A stretch of DNA of 64,000 nt from Bradyrhizobium tropiciagri. Its GTDB lineage: Bacteria > Pseudomonadota > Alphaproteobacteria > Rhizobiales > Xanthobacteraceae. The notes under the pieces were generated by a model. That model worked only from the letters and a program-made list of their open reading frames with translations. It had not been told where the DNA came from and made no database searches. The translations under genes and the position numbers were made by a program. Location of the stretch: the NCBI RefSeq assembly GCF_018130545.1, contig NZ_JAFCKF010000009.1, forward strand, positions 124,001-188,000, given 5' to 3'. This document shows, one piece after another, positions 1-8,257 of this stretch (its first letter is position 1; every line of letters begins with the position of its first letter).

Positions 1-780
1 CGACACGAACGCCGTGAGCTGCACGAAGCCGGGATAGACCTGACGCAACGCGCCCTTGCACTGCATCGGCACGTAGTTGATCAGATTGTCCTCGAACCAC
101 TTGATCGGCTTGCTCTTGGCGAACTCGTTCACCTTGGTCGGTAGGATCCGTGTGTCGATCGGTCCGGCCATCAGCGTCAGCGACGCCGGCCGCGCCGGAT
201 GGTTGTCCTCCGACATGATCGCGGCCGCCGCCAGTGCCGAGACCGAGGGCTGGCAGATCGCCACCATATGCGCGCGCGGGCCGAGCTGGTCGAGGAAGTC
301 GATCAGATGGTCGGTATAATCCTCGAGCCCGAAGCGACCCTTGCTGCGCGGGATGTCGCGCGGATTGTGCCAGTCGGTGATGTAGACGTCGTGGTCCTGC
401 AGCAGCGTCTTCACGGTGCCGCGCAGCAGCGTGGCGAAATGGCCGGACATCGGCGCCACCAGCAAGAGCCGCGGCTGCTCCGGACCGTCGACCTTCTTGA
501 AATGCAGCAGCGAGCCGAACGGCGTCGCATAGGCGACCTCTTCGGTCACCTCCAATTCCCTGTTGCCGACGGTCACGCTGCCGATGGCGTAGTCGGGGCG
601 GGCGTAGCTCAGGCTGGAGCGGGAGATCAGCTCCAGCGCGGCGGCGAGCCGGCCGAACGTCCGCTGCGAGGTGCCCCGCGGCACCAGATTGAGATAGCGC
701 AACGCCGCTGCAGCGCCGGTCCGCCACGGCGCCGTGAGGTCCATATGGTTCTGATAGGCCTGGTACAGCATTGACATCAT
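1..780 (-). CDS. phaZ: Intracellular polyhydroxyalkanoate depolymerase (3' end outside window)
   Basis: Degrades intracellular polyhydroxybutyrate granules to release hydroxyacids. The visible 260 codons begin MMSMLYQAYQNHMDLTAPWR and read open to the window edge; the family is about 400 residues, so roughly the last third is missing. Around residue 171-180 the sequence HMVAICQPSV is the lipase-box-like motif of the PhaZ1 class, in which the nucleophile is Cys (here about C176) rather than Ser. The start could be any of the ATG codons at 780, 777 or 771; I took the first. The gene is divergent from the glutathione S-transferase. Identification rests on the N-terminal pattern and the CQP motif. 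Confidence 0.85.
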   Translation of the reverse strand, partial: MMSMLYQAYQNHMDLTAPWRTGAAAALRYLNLVPRGTSQRTFGRLAAALELISRSSLSYARPDYAIGSVTVGNRELEVTEEVAYATPFGSLLHFKKVDGPEQPRLLLVAPMSGHFATLLRGTVKTLLQDHDVYITDWHNPRDIPRSKGRFGLEDYTDHLIDFLDQLGPRAHMVAICQPSVSALAAAAIMSEDNHPARPASLTLMAGPIDTRILPTKVNEFAKSKPIKWFEDNLINYVPMQCKGALRQVYPGFVQLTAFVS

Positions 781-957
781 ACGCATCCACCCGGTGGCCC
801 GGTCTGCCAAGCAATATCGAGGCCAGAGGCGGGCCGGGTGCTCGGCAAATTGGCACGTCGCTTGCTGCAAAAACGAACGGCTGCCCGAGCGCGCGGCGGT
901 TGGACCGCTGCGCAGGGTCCGGGAGCCAGGGACGCGGTCAGGCGTGAGGAAACCGAT

Positions 958-1614
958 ATGACGAAGGCGACGCTCACCATCAGCAGCAAGAATTACTCGT
1001 CCTGGTCGCTGCGCGGCTGGCTGCTGGCGAAATTCGCCGGGCTGGAGTTCGAGGAGATGGTCACGGCACCCGATGACCCCTCGGCGCGGGCCGAGCTGCT
1101 GCTGCTGTCGTCGTCGATCCTGGTGCCCTGCCTGCGCCACGAGGGCGCAACCGTCTGGGATACGCTGGCGATCGGCGAGTACCTCAACGAGATCATGCCG
1201 CATGCCGGGCTGCTGCCGGAGGACCGCATCCAGCGCGCGCATTGCCGCTCGATCTCGGGCGAAATCCATTCCGGCTTCACCACGCTGCGGTCCTCGCTGC
1301 CGGTCAATCTCAAGGGGCATTTCCCCGGCTTCAAGATCTGGTCGCGGGCGCAGGCCGACATCGACCGCGTCTGCGCCATCTGGCGCGATTGCCTGGCCAA
1401 GTCCGGCGGCCCGTTCCTGTTCGGCGAACGCCGCACCATGGCGGACGCGATGTATGCGCCGGTGGTGACCCGCTTCATGACCTATGACGTCAAGCTCGAT
1501 CCCGTCCTTGCGGCCTATGCCAAGACCATCATGGCGATGCCCGAGATGCAGGAATGGGTCGAGGCCGCGAAGGCCGAGCCCGCCGACGTCGAGGAGCTCG
1601 AGGTCGAATATTAG
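958..1614 (+). CDS. Glutathione S-transferase family protein
   Basis: A 218-residue cytosolic GST-like protein. The N-terminal thioredoxin-like half (about 1-80) carries the SSKNYSSWSLRGWLL segment, where an early Ser is the likely glutathione-activating residue, and the loop before WDTLAIGEYLNE, the usual glutathione-contacting helix. The C-terminal half is the helical GST_C domain with GGPFLFGERRTMADAMYAPV, the conserved N-capping/hydrophobic staple region. I chose ATG 958 because translation from there begins directly with the beta strand TLTISSKN; the longer upstream reading has an Arg/Ala-rich, non-conserved leader. Substrate unknown; a detoxification role is inferred from the family only. 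Confidence 0.85.
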   Translation: MTKATLTISSKNYSSWSLRGWLLAKFAGLEFEEMVTAPDDPSARAELLLLSSSILVPCLRHEGATVWDTLAIGEYLNEIMPHAGLLPEDRIQRAHCRSISGEIHSGFTTLRSSLPVNLKGHFPGFKIWSRAQADIDRVCAIWRDCLAKSGGPFLFGERRTMADAMYAPVVTRFMTYDVKLDPVLAAYAKTIMAMPEMQEWVEAAKAEPADVEELEVEY

Positions 1615-1934
1615 GCAGCGTGCCTCCGGCCTGCCTGTGCCGGCGGCCCAAGCTCAAGGCAAGCTTTGCTCAAGGGACGGGCCGCCGACGTCGGGCATCG
1701 GCGATGCGCTGCCGGCTTGCGCGACCGGCGCTGACCGCAAAATTCACGCCTCGCGCCAAATGCTTCCGTTGTGGTGACCGCGCATCGCGAGACCGATCGC
1801 CGCAGCCCAACCGGGCTGGCAAGGATTTCGCATAGCAACAATCAAGCTGTGACCGCGACGATGCGACGCTGCCGAAAATTTGGACGCTGAGCCGCGCCGC
1901 GATCTCGCGAACACGAGAACCGTGGAGGCTTGAA
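1615..1934. other. Intergenic region without recognised features
   Basis: About 320 bases between the GST gene and the cupin gene. Short overlapping reading frames exist on both strands, but they lack a ribosome binding site and protein-like composition. No tRNA-like fold or strong terminator was seen. GTGGAGG at 1921-1927 is the ribosome binding site of the cupin gene. Confidence 0.4.
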
Positions 1935-2369
1935 ATGAACCAGCACGCCGTCGTCAGCAAATTCTCCCACGTCAAACCCGGTGACACCGAGTTCAAGGGC
2001 GGAGGTCTGCGCGACTTCTTCCTGTATCGCGACCTTGGCATCGCCGATGCCACCAGCGGGCAGGTGATCTGCCATCTGGTCAGGGCCAATCCCGACATGC
2101 CGCCGGAAGAGGGCACCGGTTGGCACAAGCATCTGTGCGACTTTCAGATCGTGATCATGACCAAGGGCTGGGCCCGCTTCATGTACGAGGACAAGGAGAC
2201 GCTGGTCGAGGCCGGCGACGTCATCCATCAGCGTCCCGGCATTACCCACTATCTGTTCGATTACTCGAAGGACATGGAATACCTCGAGATCGTCAGCCCC
2301 GCCGACTTCAAGACCGTGGACGTGCCGCCGGCGACCGAGACCGTGCCGCCGACCACGCCGTGGAAATGA
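1935..2369 (+). CDS. Cupin-domain protein
   Basis: A 144-residue single-domain cupin. The first cupin motif is seen around GTGWHKHLCDFQIVIMTKG (His-x-His metal ligands in HKH) and the second around AGDVIHQRPGITHYLFDYS, where the His residues complete the metal site. A good ribosome binding site (GTGGAGG) lies 7 bases before ATG 1935. Such small cupins are often metal-binding sugar or aromatic dioxygenase-like enzymes or sensors; the sequence does not say which. It stands alone, with no co-directional enzyme next to it. Confidence 0.75.
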   Translation: MNQHAVVSKFSHVKPGDTEFKGGGLRDFFLYRDLGIADATSGQVICHLVRANPDMPPEEGTGWHKHLCDFQIVIMTKGWARFMYEDKETLVEAGDVIHQRPGITHYLFDYSKDMEYLEIVSPADFKTVDVPPATETVPPTTPWK

Positions 2370-2411
2370 TCGCCAAGGAAATGATCGCCGAGGTAAGGGA
2401 AAGGGATCGCA

Positions 2412-2549
2412 ATGTCGTCTGCGGAGGAATTAACCTTTGTCGTCGGCCGCTGGCTGCGGCCGATCGTCATGCTTCTGTATGTGGTGCGCCGTCTTGGGCT
2501 GATGACCACATCTAGCCGTGAACAACGGAGTACGTCGCTCAATCAGTGA
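2412..2549 (+). CDS. Possible small membrane protein (45 aa)
   Basis: Short reading frame of 45 residues beginning MSSAEELTFVVGRWLRPIVM, with one hydrophobic stretch (about residues 17-32) and a polar tail. A purine-rich GGTAAGGGAAAGGG stretch precedes the ATG. It starts about 40 bases after the cupin gene, so it could be co-transcribed. No family recognised; it may be spurious. Confidence 0.3.
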   Translation: MSSAEELTFVVGRWLRPIVMLLYVVRRLGLMTTSSREQRSTSLNQ

Positions 2550-2668
2550 TTCGGACGCGGTTCGTTCCATCCGCGTTCCAAATCTTAAAGCGCAGCGCGT
2601 GCGCGTCGCGTTTTGAAACAGCATGCATGGTCCCGAAGGACCATGCGCAAGAACGGCGCGTCACGGCC

Positions 2669-2893
2669 TCAGACGAGGCCCGGTTGCCTCTCGCGTGGCT
2701 TCCGCCAGGCGATGACGTTGGCTTCCAGCGCGCCACCTGTCGCGTCATTGCGCCACTGGCCGTCGACGAAGCGGCAGGCGAACGGCAGCTGATACGTCCC
2801 GCTGTGATCCTCACAAAGCACTTCCACGCGTTGTTCCGGCGAAGGCTCGCCACTGCCATCGAATTGCGCCAAGCGTTTTTCGCGCGTTGCCAT
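2669..2893 (-). CDS. Conserved-looking hypothetical protein (74 aa)
   Basis: Small soluble protein beginning MATREKRLAQFDGSGEPSPE and ending in KPRERQPGLV. Composition is protein-like: a charged N-terminal segment, the core VEVLCEDHSGTYQLPFACRF, and an alternating hydrophobic pattern suggesting a small beta fold. I chose ATG 2893 over the longer frame from 2998, whose leader looks non-coding. I do not recognise a domain. It stands alone between two plus-strand genes. Confidence 0.5.
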   Translation of the reverse strand: MATREKRLAQFDGSGEPSPEQRVEVLCEDHSGTYQLPFACRFVDGQWRNDATGGALEANVIAWRKPRERQPGLV

Positions 2894-3089
2894 GCGATCT
2901 GTCTCCACTGCCCAAGGTCGAGCCAAAAGGGGTCGAACCAAACAAAGTTCCGAAGGCCCCCGTCCCCACGAGTAGTCCCCGTAATCAGTGCAGCACACCG
3001 CTCGAATACGGTTTCAGTGTGGTATGTCTGCCGGGCTTTCAGCGTCGTGCGCACAAAACTGTGAATGACGCATGTGATTGGGGATGCCG

Positions 3090-3461
3090 ATGATTGCGCG
3101 TTTTGTCTTTGTCTTGCTCGTGCCGCTTGTACTCGCGCTGGTCGGAACCGCGCATGCGCAGGACGTTCCCGGCATCGAGATCTGCACCGTCGAGAAAACC
3201 ATGGAGCGGCGCACCAGCTGCCTGCAGAGCAACGTCGATTTCCTGCAGAAGACGATCAGCAAGCTCACAACAGATCATCAGCAGAAGCTCGACGCCGCCA
3301 ACCGACAGATCGCGAGCTTGCAGAACGCGGCGGCAAATCTGCAAAAGCTCGTCGCTGATTTGCAGGCGGCGCAGGCCAAGCTGACCGAGGATCTGAAGAA
3401 GAAGGCCGACGCGCCGCCGGCGAAGGATGCTGCGCCTGCGGCGAAGGACGGCACGAAGTAG
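3090..3461 (+). CDS. Exported coiled-coil hypothetical protein
   Basis: About 123 residues. The N-terminus (MIARFVFVLLVPLVLALVGT then AHAQD) is a clear Sec signal peptide with an AHA cleavage site. The mature protein has a cysteine pair (CTVEKTMERRTSC) followed by a heptad-rich helix of about 60 residues (LQKTISKL, LQNAAANLQKLVADLQAAQ), then a Lys/Ala/Pro tail. The GGGG at 3080-3083 is correctly spaced for ATG 3090; ATG 3084 and TTG 3078 are alternatives. Likely periplasmic or envelope-associated; function unknown. Confidence 0.6.
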   Translation: MIARFVFVLLVPLVLALVGTAHAQDVPGIEICTVEKTMERRTSCLQSNVDFLQKTISKLTTDHQQKLDAANRQIASLQNAAANLQKLVADLQAAQAKLTEDLKKKADAPPAKDAAPAAKDGTK

Positions 3462-3487
3462 AAGAATTCTATCCGCGAGTTTTCTTC

Positions 3488-3617
3488 GCCTCTCTCGCTT
3501 GCGGGGGAGGCGTATCGCATCGTTGGATGCGATACGGGTGGGGGCTCTCTCCATTCGAAGAGCGTCGCTTGCGGCGAAACCCCCACCCCAGCCCTCGCCC
3601 GCAAGCGGGAGAGGGGG
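3488..3617. repeat. Intergenic inverted repeat, CTTGCGGGGGAGG family
   Basis: Two arms, CTCTCGCTTGCGGGGGAGG near 3491 and CCCTCGCCCGCAAGCGGGAGAGG ending at 3615, flank an interior that also folds. The same family occurs at 14949-15102 and at the right edge (63969-64000). It lies between convergent genes. Confidence 0.7.
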
Positions 3618-3640
3618 CACAGCTGTTCTGCGGCGACTTC

Positions 3641-4744
3641 TCACGCTACCCGATATTTCTCCATCACGTCGCGATCCGGCTCATAGCCGAGCCCGGGGCC
3701 TTGCGGCACGGCGACGTGGCCGTTGGCGTCGACGGCGATGCGGTCGCCCCACAGGCAGGCGGGGCGCTTCATGAAGAACACTTCGATCAGGCCCGCATCG
3801 CGGATCGCCATCAGATGCAGCGTGGCGAGGAAGCCTGGCCCGAAATAGGGCGAGTGCGGAATGACCTGGACGCCGAACTCGTCGGCGAGCACGGCGACGC
3901 GGAGGAATTCGGTGACGCCGCCGACCTTGATCACGGATGGCTGCGCATGACTGACGGCGCCTGCGGTCATCATCTGGCGAAACTGATGCACGGTGCAGGC
4001 GTTCTCGCCGGCCGCGATATCGAGCCGGCCCTCCCTGCGTACTTCCGCCAGCGTGGCAAAATCTTCCGGCGGCCAGACCGGCTCCTCCAGAAACATCGGC
4101 GCGGCCTGCTTGCAGTCGCGCGCGAACTGGATCGCCGCCGGCCCGTCCAGCGGGCAGTTCATGTCGACCATCAGCGGCACATCGGGGCCGATCGCCTCGC
4201 GCGCGGCTGATACCGCCGGCACGGTGGTCTCGTGCAGCTTGATCGCGGCATAGCCGAGCTTGATCGCCTTCTTGCATTCGGTGGCGATATGCGTGGGATT
4301 GCCGATCCGCATCAGGCTTGCATAGGCCGGGATCGCGCTGCGCTTGGCGCCGCCGATCAATTGATGCAGCGGCACGCCCTTCACCTTGCCGGCGAGATCC
4401 CACAGCGCGATGTCGAGCGCGGAGATCGCAAACATCGTGATGCCGTAGCGGCCGAACAGATGCAGATTGCGCTGGATCTGCTCCATCACGGCAGGGATCC
4501 TGGCCGCATCCGGCACCTCGAGGCCGCGGGCCTGCGGCGCAATCATCTCGGCCACCGCCGTGCAACTGGTCTTCGGACAGACATAGGCGAAGGCATCGCC
4601 CCAGCCGGTCAGGCCGGCATCGGTCGACACCTCGACCAGCACCATGTCGAGCGCGGAGATTGCAGACGCGCCCTGGCGGAAACTTGCGGGGCCTGCGTCA
4701 TAGGGAATGCGAATGTGGTGGGCGCGGACGTCGGTGATTTTCAT
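3641..4744 (-). CDS. Mandelate racemase/muconate lactonizing enzyme family protein (enolase superfamily)
   Basis: A 367-residue enolase-superfamily enzyme that would abstract an alpha proton from a carboxylate substrate at a Mg2+ site. The N-terminal capping domain (MKITDVRAHHIRIPYDAGPA) is followed by the barrel with metal ligands in LMVDMNCPLDG (Asp), MFLEEPVWPP (Glu) and AAGENACT (Glu), and a C-terminal base in VIPHSPYFGPG (His). The second-strand motif is IKLHE, that is K-x-H rather than the usual K-x-K. ATG 4744 is chosen because the longer frame adds a non-conserved leader. Downstream of a branched-chain-type binding protein on the same strand, 202 bases away, so the two may share a substrate. 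Likely a sugar-acid or hydroxy-acid dehydratase or racemase. Confidence 0.8.
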   Translation of the reverse strand: MKITDVRAHHIRIPYDAGPASFRQGASAISALDMVLVEVSTDAGLTGWGDAFAYVCPKTSCTAVAEMIAPQARGLEVPDAARIPAVMEQIQRNLHLFGRYGITMFAISALDIALWDLAGKVKGVPLHQLIGGAKRSAIPAYASLMRIGNPTHIATECKKAIKLGYAAIKLHETTVPAVSAAREAIGPDVPLMVDMNCPLDGPAAIQFARDCKQAAPMFLEEPVWPPEDFATLAEVRREGRLDIAAGENACTVHQFRQMMTAGAVSHAQPSVIKVGGVTEFLRVAVLADEFGVQVIPHSPYFGPGFLATLHLMAIRDAGLIEVFFMKRPACLWGDRIAVDANGHVAVPQGPGLGYEPDRDVMEKYRVA

Positions 4745-4946
4745 TGTTGTTGTCCTTCCGATCGCAGGATGTGCCTTGGGTCGCGGTGGCCGGCCACTTT
4801 GGGCTCGGTACGGCGCCGGGTTGATCGCCCGGGTTCCGGCCATCGCAAATCTTGCTTGCGAAAATCTTGCGCGTGAATCGTGTCGAAGACGTGGATGCCC
4901 GGCGCGTTGCCGGGCATCATGAAGCCCAAAGTTGTGGCGGTGGACC

Positions 4947-6185
4947 TTAGGAGCTCTTCTCGCCGCTCATGACGGGACCGAACCGCTCCCAGCTCTCGCC
5001 CTTGAAGCGCATCATCTGCAACTGCTCGATCGGTGCATAGTCGTCCGGTCCGGTCTTGATCTTGGTGCCGGGCAGATAGATGCCGATCTCGAAATTGAGG
5101 CTTGCCGCCTGCTTCATCAGGTTCTCGCGGGTGAGGTTGTCGCCGCATTGCCGCAACACCTGCTCCAGCCCCTTTGCAACGCCGTAACCGAACACGGTCG
5201 AGGCGTCGTTCTGGTCGCCCTCGGGATACCACTTGGTCATGAAGGCGCGCCACTCGTTCATGGCGGGATCGTTCTTCCACTCGTGATCCGCGGGGTCCTT
5301 CAGATATTGGGTCGACAGGATGTCCTGGCTCGCCTCATAGCCGGCGGGCTTTATCACACCGCCGATCGAGACCGAGACGTTGGTCAGGAACTGGACCGGA
5401 TGCCAGTCGAGCTCGGCAACCTTCTTGATCGCTTGCGCCGCGAATTTCGGCGTCGCGATGTTGACGAAGATGTCGGGGTTGGCGCCCTTGATCTGCACGA
5501 TCTGCGAATCCACCGTCGGCGACGAGGTCTCGTAGGAGGATTCGACGACGATCAGTTTCTTGGCCGCATCGCCCAGACCTTCATGCAGGCCGATCAGATA
5601 GTCCTTGCCGAAATCGTCGTTCTGGTAGAGCACGCCGATGGTCTTGCCGGGATATTTATCGAGGATGTATTTGGCATAGATGCGCGCCTCGACCTGGTAG
5701 CTCGGCTGCCAGCCCATGGTCCACGGAAAGTTCTTCGGATCGTTCCACTTGGCGGCGCCGGTGGAGACGAACAGCTGCGGCACCTTCTTGGCGTTCATGT
5801 ATTTCTGGATCGCCGTGTTGCCCGGCGTGCCCAGCGGATTGAAGATCAACAGCACCTCGTCGCTCTCGACCAGCTTGCGAGCCTGCTCGACCATCTTCGG
5901 CGGCGAGTAGGCGTCATCATAGGAGATGAAGTTGACCTTGCGGCCGTTGATGCCGCCTTCGCTGTTGAGCTTGTTGAAATAGGCGGCTTCGGTCTTGCCG
6001 ATCGTGGCGTAGGCCGAGGCCGGGCCGGAATAGGGCATGATGTTGCCGACCTTGATCTCGGTGTCGGTCGCGCCCGGGTCGTATTTCTTCTGGGCGCTGG
6101 CGGCGGTTGCGACGGCGATCGTCAACAGCGCCGCAAGCGCCGCAGACTTGACGCAGTTGGCATAGCTCGAGCGGTGGTGGTGCAT
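4947..6185 (-). CDS. Branched-chain amino acid-type ABC transporter substrate-binding protein
   Basis: A 412-residue periplasmic binding protein of the Leu/Ile/Val (peripla_BP_6) family. The signal peptide runs MHHHRSSYANCVKSAALAAL to about ASAQ, and the mature protein starts KKYDPGATDTEIKVGNIMPY, the typical first strand. Later segments GVLYQNDDFGKDYLIGLHEG and FVNIATPKFAAQAIKKVAEL match the two lobes. ATG 6185 is preceded by AGGGAGGACAAGG. Permease and ATPase genes are not adjacent, as is common for orphan binding proteins in Bradyrhizobium. The downstream enolase-superfamily gene hints at an organic-acid or sugar-acid ligand (inference). Confidence 0.88.
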   Translation of the reverse strand: MHHHRSSYANCVKSAALAALLTIAVATAASAQKKYDPGATDTEIKVGNIMPYSGPASAYATIGKTEAAYFNKLNSEGGINGRKVNFISYDDAYSPPKMVEQARKLVESDEVLLIFNPLGTPGNTAIQKYMNAKKVPQLFVSTGAAKWNDPKNFPWTMGWQPSYQVEARIYAKYILDKYPGKTIGVLYQNDDFGKDYLIGLHEGLGDAAKKLIVVESSYETSSPTVDSQIVQIKGANPDIFVNIATPKFAAQAIKKVAELDWHPVQFLTNVSVSIGGVIKPAGYEASQDILSTQYLKDPADHEWKNDPAMNEWRAFMTKWYPEGDQNDASTVFGYGVAKGLEQVLRQCGDNLTRENLMKQAASLNFEIGIYLPGTKIKTGPDDYAPIEQLQMMRFKGESWERFGPVMSGEKSS

Positions 6186-6425
6186 CCTTGTCCTCCCTGA
6201 CATGCTGGCCGCGGCTCGTGCAGTCTTGATTTTCGGGCAGCTTGATGAGCCGTCGGATCGATGCAACCGCGAGTATGCACGATTGGGACGGTGTTGCCAG
6301 CAACGGCTTTGGGATAAATTTCCGCCGAACGAAATCACGGTTTCGCGGCTGCGCAGCAAGGACTGTCAAGCGCCGCGCGCGGCGGCCGTGCATGATGCCC
6401 GAGCTTTGCAGGAAAGCCGTCGTCC

Positions 6426-7265
6426 ATGAATCCAGCCCAGAAGGCGCTCTGGTACATCGAAAGCCACCTCCACACGTCGCTGACGCTCGACGACATCGCT
6501 GTCGTCGCCGGGGTCTCGCGCTTCCATCTGGTGCGGGCGTTCGCGGAGGCGACCGGGTTCTCGGTGATGCGCTACGTGCGGGCGCGCCGTCTCAGCGAGG
6601 CCGCACGTGAGCTCGCGGCCGGGGCGCCCGATATTCTCAGCCTGGCGCTGGACGCGGATTACGGCTCCCACGAAGCGTTCACCCGCGCGTTTCGCGACCA
6701 TTTCGGCGTCACGCCGGAGACGGTGCGCGCGACGACGTGCCTGACCAAGCTCGATCTGCAGGAGCCGATCACCATGATCTCGACCGCTCTCGATCATCTC
6801 GATCCGCCGCGCATTGCGACCGGCAGGGCCTTCCTCGTTGCGGGTGTCGGCGAGCGCTACAACCACGCCAATGACAGCACTGCCGGCATTCCGAGCCAGT
6901 GGCATGGCTTCCACCAGCAATGCGCGCATATTCCTCGCCAGATCGGCAACGGCGCCTATGGCGTCTGTTGCAACGGCGACGACGCCGGCAATTTCGACTA
7001 CATCGCCGGTGTCGAGGTCGCCGATTTCTCCGACCTGCCGCGCGAATTCGCGCGGGTGCGGATCCCGGCGCAGAAATACGTGGTGTTCACCCACAAGGAC
7101 CACATCTCGACCATCCGCCGCACCGTCAACACGATCTGGAACAGGTGGCTGCCGCAATCCGGCATGAAGGTTGCGGACGCGCCGAACTTCGAGCGCTACG
7201 ACGAGACCTTCGACAAGAACACCGGCAATGGTGGGTTGGAGATCTGGGTGCCCGTGGAGGAGTAG
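6426..7265 (+). CDS. AraC family regulator with GyrI-like effector domain
   Basis: A 279-residue regulator. The N-terminal AraC/XylS double helix-turn-helix spans about residues 1-105, visible as LTLDDIAVVAGVSRFHLVRA and ILSLALDADYGSHEAFTRAF. The rest (from about 120) is a GyrI-like/AraC effector-binding domain that binds small hydrophobic or cationic ligands, ending NGGLEIWVPVEE as typical for that fold. Divergent from the binding-protein gene across 240 bases, so it may control it, but no operator is evident. The HTH-first domain order matches the SoxS/Rob-like subgroup. Confidence 0.85.
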   Translation: MNPAQKALWYIESHLHTSLTLDDIAVVAGVSRFHLVRAFAEATGFSVMRYVRARRLSEAARELAAGAPDILSLALDADYGSHEAFTRAFRDHFGVTPETVRATTCLTKLDLQEPITMISTALDHLDPPRIATGRAFLVAGVGERYNHANDSTAGIPSQWHGFHQQCAHIPRQIGNGAYGVCCNGDDAGNFDYIAGVEVADFSDLPREFARVRIPAQKYVVFTHKDHISTIRRTVNTIWNRWLPQSGMKVADAPNFERYDETFDKNTGNGGLEIWVPVEE

Positions 7266-7314
7266 GGGGCGCCCGCCGTGTCATTCCTGGGATGACGGTT
7301 GCGGCAAACTGGAT

Positions 7315-7358
7315 GTCGTCCCTGCCTGGTGCGCAATTGCGCACCAGGCAGGGACGAC
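7315..7358. terminator. Perfect 44-nt palindrome between convergent genes
   Basis: GTCGTCCCTGCCTGGTGCGC-AATT-GCGCACCAGGCAGGGACGAC is a perfect inverted repeat (22 + 22 bases, no spacer). It sits between the 3' ends of the AraC and GntR genes and could form a stem of up to about 20 bp in either transcript. There is no long U run, so it may act as a 3' stabiliser or recombination-prone repeat rather than a classical terminator. Confidence 0.55.
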
Positions 7359-7394
7359 ACTGTCTATGGTGCGCGTGAGTGCCTACCGCCGCTT

Positions 7395-8129
7395 TCACGC
7401 CGAGCGGTCGCGGCGCAGCCGCATCGAGAACGTGAAGCGGTCCGCTGGATGCACGGTCGCGGATATTTCGACGGTGTCGCCGGCCTGATCCAGATAGCGC
7501 CTGACGATGCGCAGCGCTGCGGCGCCTGAGGTCTCCCCCAGTGCCTTTGCCATCGCCGGGGTCAGCGGCACAGCCTGCACGTCCTGGCGGATTTCGGCGA
7601 TGCGCCGGCCGTAGCGCTGCTCGATCAGGTCGCTGATCAGCGCGCGCGGATTGTCGCGCACGATGTCACGCAGCTCGGCATAGGCGGGATCGACATAGAC
7701 GTCGGTCCAGCCGATCGGCGTGGAGCCCGACGACGCGCTCATGCGCAGGCTGGAGATGCGCAGCCATTTGCTGCCGGCCGCGCAACCGAGCTCACGCGCC
7801 AATTCCTTGTCGGCAACGATATCCCTGATCTCCTGGACCACGCGGGTGTGTTCGATGCCGAACTGGACGAGGTCCTCGACCGAGGCCAGCGATTGGTGGT
7901 AGCCGCGCGACGGCGACGCCGCCTCGACCCTGGTCCCGGCCTTCTTCTTGCGCGACACCAGTCCGAGGTCCTGCAACTCCCGGATCGCGGCCCGCACGGT
8001 GTGCCGGCTGGCGCCGTATTGCTCGCAGAGCTCGAGCTCCTTCGGCAGCATCGAACCCACCGGAAACCTCCCGTTTCCAATGCCTTCCGCGAGATCGCGC
8101 GCCACCTGCGCGTATCGGGTCTCACCCAT
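7395..8129 (-). CDS. GntR family regulator (HutC type, UTRA domain)
   Basis: A 244-residue repressor-like protein. The N-terminal winged HTH (about 4-70) includes FPVGSMLPKELELCEQYGAS and RHTVRAAIRELQDLGLVSRK, the GntR recognition helix region. From about 90 to 240 is a UTRA ligand-binding domain (LGCAAGSKWLRISSLRMS near its start). ATG 8129 is used; the frame stays open up to 8207, but that leader would run into the operators. It is divergent from the lyase gene, and two identical perfect palindromes in the shared promoter are its obvious binding sites. Ligand probably the lyase or symporter substrate (inference). Confidence 0.9.
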   Translation of the reverse strand: MGETRYAQVARDLAEGIGNGRFPVGSMLPKELELCEQYGASRHTVRAAIRELQDLGLVSRKKKAGTRVEAASPSRGYHQSLASVEDLVQFGIEHTRVVQEIRDIVADKELARELGCAAGSKWLRISSLRMSASSGSTPIGWTDVYVDPAYAELRDIVRDNPRALISDLIEQRYGRRIAEIRQDVQAVPLTPAMAKALGETSGAAALRIVRRYLDQAGDTVEISATVHPADRFTFSMRLRRDRSA

Positions 8130-8184
8130 TCCGGAACGTTCCCTCGGGCCGAATCTGACGGCCGAGCGTAGCACCGGCTTGACA

Positions 8185-8226
8185 TTATGTCCGGACATAA
8201 AATACAAGGATTATGTCCGGACATAA
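8185..8226. promoter_or_regulatory. Twin operator TTATGTCCGGACATAA x2
   Basis: The 16-base perfect palindrome TTATGTCCGGACATAA occurs at 8185-8200 and again at 8211-8226, centres 26 bases apart (about 2.5 helical turns). Both lie between the start codons of the divergent GntR regulator (8129) and lyase (8258); the second ends 31 bases before the lyase ATG, overlapping the likely promoter or leader. This is the expected layout for autoregulation plus repression of the lyase-symporter genes. Confidence 0.85.
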
Positions 8227-8257
8227 AAATGCCGGCCATAACCTTGGGAGGTTCTCC

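Noticed and set aside
4891-4920. Hairpin ATGCCCGGC / GCCGGGCAT downstream of the binding-protein gene
   Set aside because: Short palindrome of the common intergenic type without a U run on either strand; not called a terminator.
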